Shown in pieces: positions 1 through 4,060 of a stretch of 5,130 nt of DNA (position 1 is the first letter of the stretch; every line of letters starts with the position of its first letter). Source of the stretch: Thermoplasmata archaeon (GTDB lineage Archaea > Thermoplasmatota > Thermoplasmata > UBA10834). The stretch spans positions 723 through 5,852 of the forward strand of contig DUKU01000044.1 in NCBI GenBank assembly GCA_013329135.1, written 5' to 3'. The notes under the pieces are model-generated. The model worked only from the letters and a program-made list of their open reading frames with translations, was not told the DNA's origin and did not search any database. The position numbers and the translations under genes are program-made.

Positions 1-135
1 CTTCGCCAGGAAGTATATCGCCGCGTCGATGCCCATGGCTTTCGCGGTCGACGCGAGCACGAATGGCGCGTACAGTCTCTCAGGCGTGTCCGGTCCAGAT
101 GTCTGGACATAGAGTATCTTCTTAGACAATTCCAT
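1..135 (-). CDS. DsrE-family sulfur-relay protein, 5' part only (runs off left edge)
   Basis: The 45 visible codons read MELSKKILYVQTSGPDTPER and continue with LYAPFVLASTAKAMGIDAAI, then YFLAK. This is the first strand, loop and helix of a DsrE/DsrE-like fold: a KKILYVQTSGPD strand-loop, then a PFVLAS.A.AMG helix and the next strand. Family members carry or transfer sulfane sulfur on a cysteine, usually with TusA partners; the region that would hold such a cysteine lies outside the window, so activity cannot be judged. The gene sits 18 bases after the tusA-like stop on the same strand, which indicates co-transcription. The ATG at 135 is only 2 bases from a strong GGAGG (138-142). A TTG two codons later (127-129) sits 8 bases from it and would give MSKKILYV, so TTG is a serious alternative start. 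The family call is good; the exact role is unknown. Confidence 0.8.
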   Translation of the reverse strand, partial: MELSKKILYVQTSGPDTPERLYAPFVLASTAKAMGIDAAIYFLAK

Positions 136-143
136 CTCCTCCC
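136..143 (-). promoter_or_regulatory. Shine-Dalgarno sequence of the DsrE-family gene
   Basis: On the minus strand GGGAGGAG lies in the short gap between the tusA-like stop and the DsrE-like start. Its GGAGG core is 2 bases from the ATG at 135 but 8 bases from the in-frame TTG at 129. Normal spacing therefore favours the TTG as the true initiation codon. Confidence 0.6.
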
Positions 144-153
144 GTATCGTGGC

Positions 154-408
154 TCACATGATCCGTCTGATCAGGAACCTGAATTTGCCGTCCACCTTCT
201 CGACGGACAAGACCTCGTGTCCGGAATGCTTCGCCCAGCTGCGCATGTCCGATTCGAAGGCTGGGTCGTCTGCCAGGACTTCCAGGACCTGTCCAACCTG
301 GACCATCGAGATTTCCTCTCTGGTCCTGAACACCGGTTCCGGACAGTAGAGACCGATGCAGTCGAGGGTCTTGGTGGGTCGGGGGAATCCTTCGCCTCTA
401 TCAGGCAT
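154..408 (-). CDS. TusA/SirA-family sulfur carrier protein
   Basis: This 84-residue protein is the usual length for a TusA-family sulfur carrier. It has the diagnostic N-terminal block LDCIGLYCPEPVFRTREEI, in which Cys22 of the CPEP (CPxP) motif is the expected persulfide-carrying cysteine; a second cysteine is at position 17. The segment DDPAFESDMRSWAKHSGHEV (residues 47-66) matches the family's second conserved block and completes the small two-layer alpha/beta fold. Family members accept sulfur from a cysteine desulfurase or rhodanese-like donor and pass it on for tRNA thiolation, cofactor synthesis or dissimilatory sulfur metabolism; which applies here cannot be told. AGGAG lies 5 bases before the ATG. 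A DsrE-family gene follows after 18 bases, a classic partner arrangement. It is a cytoplasmic protein with no signal peptide. The symbol tusA is withheld because the family has several paralogue types. Confidence 0.9.
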   Translation of the reverse strand: MPDRGEGFPRPTKTLDCIGLYCPEPVFRTREEISMVQVGQVLEVLADDPAFESDMRSWAKHSGHEVLSVEKVDGKFRFLIRRIM

Positions 409-526
409 CGTTACTCCTGGCCGTTCTGACAGACGACCTTACTACAAATAACACCGTTACTCATAACCCTTTGCGTTGATAATAGTTATCCCTTGTTTCT
501 TGGGCGCATGGCGTAGTACACAGGGC
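409..526. other. Intergenic region between larC-like and tusA-like genes
   Basis: This 118-base gap lies between two same-strand genes. Its tusA-proximal half is AT-richer than its surroundings, as expected for a promoter region. I see no coding continuation of the LarC-like protein in any minus-strand frame, no strong hairpin followed by a T-run, and no RNA gene. The size suggests that tusA-dsrE is transcribed separately from the zinc-ribbon/larC-like pair. Confidence 0.5.
414..452 (-). promoter_or_regulatory. Possible tusA-dsrE promoter and ribosome-binding site
   Basis: On the minus strand an AT-rich GTTATTTGTA (443-452) could be a TATA element. Initiation about 25 bases downstream would fall near 422 and give a short leader carrying AGGAG (414-418) just before the ATG at 408. 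No good BRE is seen upstream of the TATA-like element. The ribosome-binding site is convincing and the promoter is weak. Confidence 0.35.
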
Positions 527-1309
527 TCATGCACGCATCATCACTATCCTTCCGAGCCTCCCCGCGAACCTCTTCGTCCCGAAACCGACGCTCCTCGCGG
601 ACGGTCTATCTGGACGAGTGTCGGATTGTTCCGTCGCCAGGACGCTCACGGCGGCCACGCCCGTCGGGGTCGCGCGCTCACCAGGATGGTCGCCAGGGAC
701 GTGTACGAGGCCCTTGAGAAGGAATGCGGCCGCGGGCGCGGGTATCCGCATCGTCCCATGGGACGTGACTGTCACGCCCCTTCCAGTTGTAATGGTGGAG
801 CACTTGACGACCTCTCCGGGAGCGGAGATCATCGGTGCCACGAGCCCGATCCCCGCGATGTTCAAGAGTGCCTGGGGCCGGCCTATCTCGTGCAGGTGCA
901 CTTGCTCAGGAGGAAGACCATGGGCGGTGGATTCCGCCTCGAATATCTTATCCAGTATCCTCCGCGCGATGTCCCCACGCGAGCCTAGCTCCGAGCTCAT
1001 CCTCGACAGTGAGGAGAACGCCTCGTCGTGTGATGTCGTGCCCAGTGGTTGCTGTCTGGTGACATAGGAGAGCGCGAGCCCCTTCTCGCCGTCCTCCTCG
1101 ATGTCCGTCCAATGGAACGCGGTGTCGAACACATCAGCGGTCAGGGAGATCCTGCCAAGGACCTCCTTGACGTCGCCGGGGGGCAGGAGGCCGATCGAGG
1201 CTGCGAGGACCATGTCGGCGGAAAGCCCTTCGCGGGCGTCTATGTATATCACATCCTCCAGAACAAGCGTGCGGGAGATAACTGTTTTGCAGGGGGGCGC
1301 GTCCAACAT
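527..1309 (-). CDS. Short, divergent LarC-like (DUF111) nickel-insertion family protein
   Basis: The 260-residue product resembles the N-terminal part (LarC1) of LarC, the CTP-dependent cyclometallase that inserts nickel into the pincer cofactor of lactate racemase. Visible landmarks in order are IYIDAREGLSADM (21-33, family FDxFSGISGDM), VHLHEIG (137-143, family VHFHEVG), SHGTMRIPAPAAAFLLKG (183-200), ERATPTGVA (211-219) and the closing VGFGTKRF (241-248). Oddities: canonical LarC is about 400 residues and has a C-terminal CTP-binding domain, which is absent; the His-rich run after the first subdomain is missing; and the DSIVDIVG segment after HEVG has become QALLNIAG, losing two acidic residues. 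The start at 1309 is 4 bases after the zinc-ribbon stop, suggesting coupled translation. A GTG at 1252 would give the canonical LarC N-terminus MIYID and 241 residues. Family membership is confident; cyclometallase activity is doubtful. Confidence 0.8.
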   Translation of the reverse strand: MLDAPPCKTVISRTLVLEDVIYIDAREGLSADMVLAASIGLLPPGDVKEVLGRISLTADVFDTAFHWTDIEEDGEKGLALSYVTRQQPLGTTSHDEAFSSLSRMSSELGSRGDIARRILDKIFEAESTAHGLPPEQVHLHEIGRPQALLNIAGIGLVAPMISAPGEVVKCSTITTGRGVTVTSHGTMRIPAPAAAFLLKGLVHVPGDHPGERATPTGVAAVSVLATEQSDTRPDRPSARSVGFGTKRFAGRLGRIVMMRA

Positions 1310-1313
1310 GCCC

Positions 1314-2117
1314 TCACTGCTTGGCCTTGACCTTCCTGGTCTTCAGCTTCCTCTGCTTCGGCTTCGCGTCTGGCTGCTCCTCCGCGAGAGGCTCCTCGGA
1401 TGGCTTCGGGGTCTCGGCCACGTCCTCTTCCTTGGGAGGCTCATGCTCGACCGGGGCCTCCTGGACCTGGATGTCCGGCTCCGCCACCGCCTCGACCGCG
1501 GGCTCCTGCGCCTGTTCCGCGGGCGGCGTCTCCGTGACCACGGGCGTCTCTGGCTCAGGCACTGCGGTGGCGTGCTCCTCAGGGGCAGGTGCCGTCTCCT
1601 CGACGACGGGTGTCTCGGCGGGGGGCTGCTCTTCGTGTTCGGTGGCCGGCGACTCCTCTGGCTCGGAGAACAACGTGCCACATTCCTCGCACCTGGGCGA
1701 ATCTGCCTTGACCATCGCGGCGCATATCGGGCACTGGTAGCTGACATCCTCGAGGAACCCGGCCCCGCACTTGGGGCACTTCTCCTCGGTGCCGTTGAGC
1801 ATCCACGAGCATCTGGGGCAGCTCAGCCTTCTGTCCTCCTGCTTGACCTGCTCTGACTCGAGGCTGATGATCTCGGTGAGAAGTGAATCGATGCTCTCCT
1901 CGGAATCCTTCTTGTCCGTCCTCTGGTGGAACTCGTCGTATGACACGTGACAGGCCGGGCAGACGGGCGAGGAGGGGTTGACGTGCTCACCGCAGAACGG
2001 ACACTCGAACTTGGTGCCTTTGCCGTACCTCGTGCCACACCTGGGGCACACATCCTCGGAGCCCGTGACCCTGAAACCGCACACGGGGCAACCGAAGAGA
2101 TTCTTCCTGGGATTCAT
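1314..2117 (-). CDS. Four-zinc-ribbon protein with acidic Pro/Glu/Ala-rich tail
   Basis: This 267-residue protein has no known specific function that I recognise. It contains four zinc ribbons, each exactly C-x2-C-x10-C-x2-C, with cysteines at 10/13/24/27, 39/42/53/56, 100/103/114/117 and 129/132/143/146. The second pair repeats the first at a constant offset of 90 residues. The ribbon pairs are joined by a charged, probably helical segment (about 66-95). Residues 151-250 are a low-complexity tail rich in Glu, Pro, Ala, Val and Thr, and the last 16 residues are strongly basic (from KPKQRKLKTRK on). There is no signal peptide or membrane segment, so it is probably cytoplasmic. Zinc ribbons of this type serve in nucleic-acid or protein binding in archaea; which is not visible here. 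The acidic tail could be an interaction region. It is first in a unit with the LarC-like gene, separated by 4 bases. The start has no clear Shine-Dalgarno sequence, which fits a short leader. Confidence 0.85.
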   Translation of the reverse strand: MNPRKNLFGCPVCGFRVTGSEDVCPRCGTRYGKGTKFECPFCGEHVNPSSPVCPACHVSYDEFHQRTDKKDSEESIDSLLTEIISLESEQVKQEDRRLSCPRCSWMLNGTEEKCPKCGAGFLEDVSYQCPICAAMVKADSPRCEECGTLFSEPEESPATEHEEQPPAETPVVEETAPAPEEHATAVPEPETPVVTETPPAEQAQEPAVEAVAEPDIQVQEAPVEHEPPKEEDVAETPKPSEEPLAEEQPDAKPKQRKLKTRKVKAKQ

Positions 2118-2152
2118 CTCGACATGCCCTGCTATCCAATCGTCTTGGCCGA

Positions 2153-2166
2153 CTTAAACCCTTCCG
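2153..2166 (-). promoter_or_regulatory. Probable archaeal promoter of the zinc-ribbon/larC-like unit
   Basis: On the minus strand CGGAAGG (2160-2166, BRE-like) is followed by GTTTAAG (2153-2159, TATA-like). Transcription starting about 25 bases downstream, near 2129, would leave only about a dozen bases before the ATG at 2117. This is consistent with the lack of a clear Shine-Dalgarno site there. The same CGGAAGG precedes the TATA-like element of the uppP gene. Confidence 0.5.
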
Positions 2167-2212
2167 CTATTTGGATTCATGCCCCGACTTGTTCGATGTT
2201 CGGGGCGCGGGA

Positions 2213-2247
2213 ACGAAAAATCATATATCGACGCATCGCATCATATA
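2213..2247 (+). promoter_or_regulatory. Archaeal promoter (BRE + TATA) of the PKD surface-protein gene, with a second TATA-like element
   Basis: ACGAAAA (2213-2219) directly followed by TCATATAT (2221-2228) is a near-textbook archaeal BRE/TATA pair, predicting a transcript start near 2250. A second TATA-like TCATATAC lies 20 bases further on (2241-2248) and could give a start near 2270. Both lie downstream of the ATG at 2179, so that ATG cannot be the usual start of the downstream gene. Confidence 0.7.
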
Positions 2248-2300
2248 CGCCGGCACGGACCCGCGCGTCTCTCGAGAGAAGGTCGGGACGCACGAACGCT

Positions 2301-2305
2301 GAGGT
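2301..2305 (+). promoter_or_regulatory. Shine-Dalgarno sequence deciding the GTG start at 2314
   Basis: GAGGT at 2301-2305 is followed after 8 bases by GTG at 2314-2316, in frame with the signal peptide. The spacing is ideal. The TTG at 2323 is too far away (17 bases), and the ATG at 2179 precedes the promoter. Confidence 0.6.
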
Positions 2306-2313
2306 CCGTCGGG

Positions 2314-3060
2314 GTGCTCGAGTTGAGACCGTTTGGATACCTCATCTGCGCGTCTTTCTTGATCGTGTTGGTGTTGGGCCAGGTCATGGCCTTCCCCGAC
2401 TCCGGCGGCGAGGACGAGCCGTTGACCGCCCGTTCGATGGGTTCGGAGACCGACCCCGTCGCCGTCATCGTGCCTCTCCCTGAGATCACATCCAACGGCA
2501 CGCGATACTACCTCAACGCGACATTGTCCTACGATCCCACCAACGACTACTTGAACGAGTCCGAGACGATAGTAGACTACATCTGGGAGATAACCCACGA
2601 GAACGTCACCGTGTACGCGTACGGGACCCAGGATTGGTACAGGTTCGAGGATGTGGGCTTGTACAAGATCAAGCTGACCGTGAGGGACTCCTGGGGCAAC
2701 ACGGGCGTCAACTTCACCGCGGTCATCTCCGTCGATGACGCCGACTTTGACGATCTGCCTGACTGGTGGGAGCTGTTCTACTTTGACACTATGGACCCGG
2801 GTGCGGCCGATGACTTCGATTCCGACGGGTACACCAACCTGCAGGAATGGGCTGGTGGGACGCTTCCTGACGTGGCCGACCCTCCGCCCCCCGAGCCGGG
2901 GATCCTCGAGGAGAATTGGATGTACTTCGCGGCTGCAGCCGCGGTCACGGCCGGGGTGCTGGTCGCCATGTACCCACGGATCAAGAGGAAGCGGAAGGAG
3001 CTCGAGACGAAGAAGATCGCGATCGCGATAGAGCTCGAGAAGTCCCTCGACGAGGAATGA
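2314..3060 (+). CDS. Exported, membrane-anchored PKD-domain surface protein with Ca-binding-type loop
   Basis: Read from GTG 2314 the product has 248 residues. Residues 6-26 form a hydrophobic signal sequence (FGYLICASFLIVLVLGQVMA). Residues about 47-142 look like one PKD (immunoglobulin-like) domain, ending with the strand pattern YRFEDVGLYKIKLTVRDSWG. Residues 143-187 contain two Asp-rich elements, DFDDLPDWWE and DDFDSDGYTNLQEW; the second has the D-x-D-x-D-G...N..E spacing (167-178) of thrombospondin type 3 or dockerin-like calcium loops. A Pro-rich hinge (190-195) leads to one transmembrane helix (about 203-220) and a Lys/Arg/Glu-rich cytoplasmic tail. There are five N-x-S/T sequons (N61, N68, N81, N97, N133), all in the extracellular part, so glycosylation is plausible. 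The expected topology is outside-facing with a C-terminal anchor. The role is probably surface adhesion or structure, or as an accessory to other exported proteins; no enzymatic motif is seen. A 5' extension to ATG 2179 is rejected on promoter position. Confidence 0.82.
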   Translation: MLELRPFGYLICASFLIVLVLGQVMAFPDSGGEDEPLTARSMGSETDPVAVIVPLPEITSNGTRYYLNATLSYDPTNDYLNESETIVDYIWEITHENVTVYAYGTQDWYRFEDVGLYKIKLTVRDSWGNTGVNFTAVISVDDADFDDLPDWWELFYFDTMDPGAADDFDSDGYTNLQEWAGGTLPDVADPPPPEPGILEENWMYFAAAAAVTAGVLVAMYPRIKRKRKELETKKIAIAIELEKSLDEE

Positions 3061-3066
3061 TCCTTC

Positions 3067-3858
3067 TCATAGTGTGAGGGCGAGCACCGCCGCCCCGACG
3101 ATCGCGCAGTATGCGCTGAACATCCAGAGTTTCCTCGCGCGGACAGCCTTCAGGAGGTAGCCTATGGCCGCGAACCCTGTGACGAACGCAGCGCCCGCGC
3201 CGAGCACGAGTGACGCCACATCCACATCGTATCTGTCGAGTGTCGTGATCCCGTAGGCGAATGCGCCCAGGAGCGCGGGCACGGACAGCAGGAACGCGAA
3301 TGTGGCCGCGGCCTCCTTCTCGAGGCCGGAGAACATGCTGCCTGATATCGTCGAGCCGCTCCTGGATATGCCTGGGATGATGGACGCCGCCTGCATGACG
3401 CCGGCCACGACCGCGTCCCTCATGTGCACGGTCTTCCTCTGCGCCGGCTTCGCCATCCTCTCGGCCATGAGGAGTATCGCCGCGTTCACGATCAACGCCG
3501 CGCCGACGAGCGGAAGGGAGAACAGGTCCTCTGCGCGGTCGGACAGCACGACACCGACGACGGCCACGGGTATCGTCCCGAGGAGTATCAGCCCTCCGAG
3601 GGTCCTGAGGCCCTTCGCCTCCTCGCCCTTGTCGCCTGGCCTCAGCATCGCCAGGATGATCCTCCCCAGCTCTTTCCTGAAGAACACGCACACGGCGAGC
3701 AGCGTGCCCATGTGCACGGCGAGGTCGAACACGAGGTTCTCATCCGCGTCCATGCCAAGGAGTTCCTGCGCTATCGCGAGGTGCCCCGAGGAGGATACCG
3801 GCAGCCACTCGGTGATGCCCTGGACTATACCGAGCAGCAGCGCCTGGAACGCATCCAT
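3067..3858 (-). CDS. uppP: Undecaprenyl-diphosphatase family (UppP/BacA) polyprenyl-diphosphate phosphatase
   Basis: This 263-residue integral membrane protein matches the family length (about 265-275). It has both signature blocks: QGITEWLPVSSSGHL (residues 13-27), with Glu17 and His26 corresponding to essential Glu and His residues of E. coli BacA, and PGISRSGSTI (162-171), with the conserved Arg166. Several hydrophobic helices separate and follow them (for example 87-105, 113-131, 184-203, 215-237, 245-262). In bacteria the enzyme dephosphorylates undecaprenyl diphosphate to recycle the lipid carrier for wall synthesis. Archaea lack that wall, so here the likely substrate is a C50-60 polyprenyl or dolichyl diphosphate used in glycosylation or isoprenoid salvage (inference). 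No Shine-Dalgarno sequence is seen before the ATG, and a TATA-like box about 27 bases upstream suggests a nearly leaderless mRNA. It converges on the PKD gene with a 6-base gap and is divergent from the protease gene. Confidence 0.93.
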   Translation of the reverse strand: MDAFQALLLGIVQGITEWLPVSSSGHLAIAQELLGMDADENLVFDLAVHMGTLLAVCVFFRKELGRIILAMLRPGDKGEEAKGLRTLGGLILLGTIPVAVVGVVLSDRAEDLFSLPLVGAALIVNAAILLMAERMAKPAQRKTVHMRDAVVAGVMQAASIIPGISRSGSTISGSMFSGLEKEAAATFAFLLSVPALLGAFAYGITTLDRYDVDVASLVLGAGAAFVTGFAAIGYLLKAVRARKLWMFSAYCAIVGAAVLALTL

Positions 3859-3882
3859 ATGCGTGGCTGAGGAGCAAGGCCC

Positions 3883-3897
3883 CTATTCAACCTTCCG
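3883..3897 (-). promoter_or_regulatory. Possible uppP promoter (near-leaderless)
   Basis: On the minus strand CGGAAGG (3891-3897) abuts the TATA-like TTGAATAG (3883-3890). A start about 26 bases downstream would fall at about 3860, almost on the ATG at 3858. This agrees with the absence of a Shine-Dalgarno sequence. The TATA match is imperfect. Confidence 0.4.
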
Positions 3898-3931
3898 AAA
3901 AACCCGCCAGACGAGGCTGTGTCGTGTAGTA

Positions 3932-3947
3932 TCAGACTCGAATCTGA
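3932..3947. repeat. 16-bp imperfect palindrome between divergent promoters (candidate operator)
   Basis: TCAGACTCGAATCTGA reads as an inverted repeat: 5-base arms TCAGA/TCTGA around a TCGA centre, with a single mismatched pair (C against A, positions 3937 and 3942). It ends one base before the BRE-like GGGAAAA of the protease promoter and lies about 35 bases upstream of the uppP promoter elements. This is a position where a dimeric regulator could affect either gene. The regulator is unknown. Confidence 0.35.
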
Positions 3948-3948
3948 A

Positions 3949-3964
3949 GGGAAAATGTATTTAT
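3949..3964 (+). promoter_or_regulatory. Archaeal promoter (BRE + TATA) of the subtilase gene
   Basis: GGGAAAA (3949-3955) followed by GTATTTAT (3957-3964) is a good BRE/TATA pair. It predicts transcription from about 3985, giving a leader of about 75 bases before the ATG at 4061. Within this leader AGGTG (4051-4055) sits 5 bases before the ATG and can serve as the Shine-Dalgarno site. Confidence 0.6.
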
Positions 3965-4060
3965 CTGCACGAATAGGTAGCATGACCCCACGCATGGCCA
4001 GCGGAGGCATGGCATATCCGCGGGCAGAACGTGCGTCCCCGTCGGGTGAAAGGTGTATTG

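Noticed and set aside
409..526. Possible LarC2 continuation by frameshift after the LarC-like stop
   Set aside because: Only 118 bases are available before the next gene. None of the minus-strand frames shows LarC2-like text, so a programmed frameshift as in Lactobacillus is not supported.
476..988. Plus-strand open frame of 170 codons
   Set aside because: It lies opposite the LarC-like gene, is rich in Arg/Gly/His/Pro without any domain pattern, and is explained as the GC-rich shadow of that gene.
1101..1856. Plus-strand open frame of 251 codons, Leu/Arg-rich
   Set aside because: It is antisense to the LarC-like and zinc-ribbon genes. Its repetitive Leu/Arg/Gly composition is the complement of the acidic Glu/Pro tail codons.
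2179..2313. 45-codon N-terminal extension of the PKD protein from ATG 2179
   Set aside because: A strong BRE/TATA pair lies inside it, and a better GTG start with a Shine-Dalgarno site and signal peptide follows.
2981..3691. Minus-strand open frame of 236 codons, Arg-rich
   Set aside because: It overlaps uppP in another frame on the same strand. UppP has clear catalytic motifs; this frame has only Arg/Gly/Asp-rich text.
3302..3976. Plus-strand open frame of 224 codons
   Set aside because: It is antisense to uppP and has no recognisable domain, and its Ser/Thr/Arg-rich composition is typical of shadow frames.
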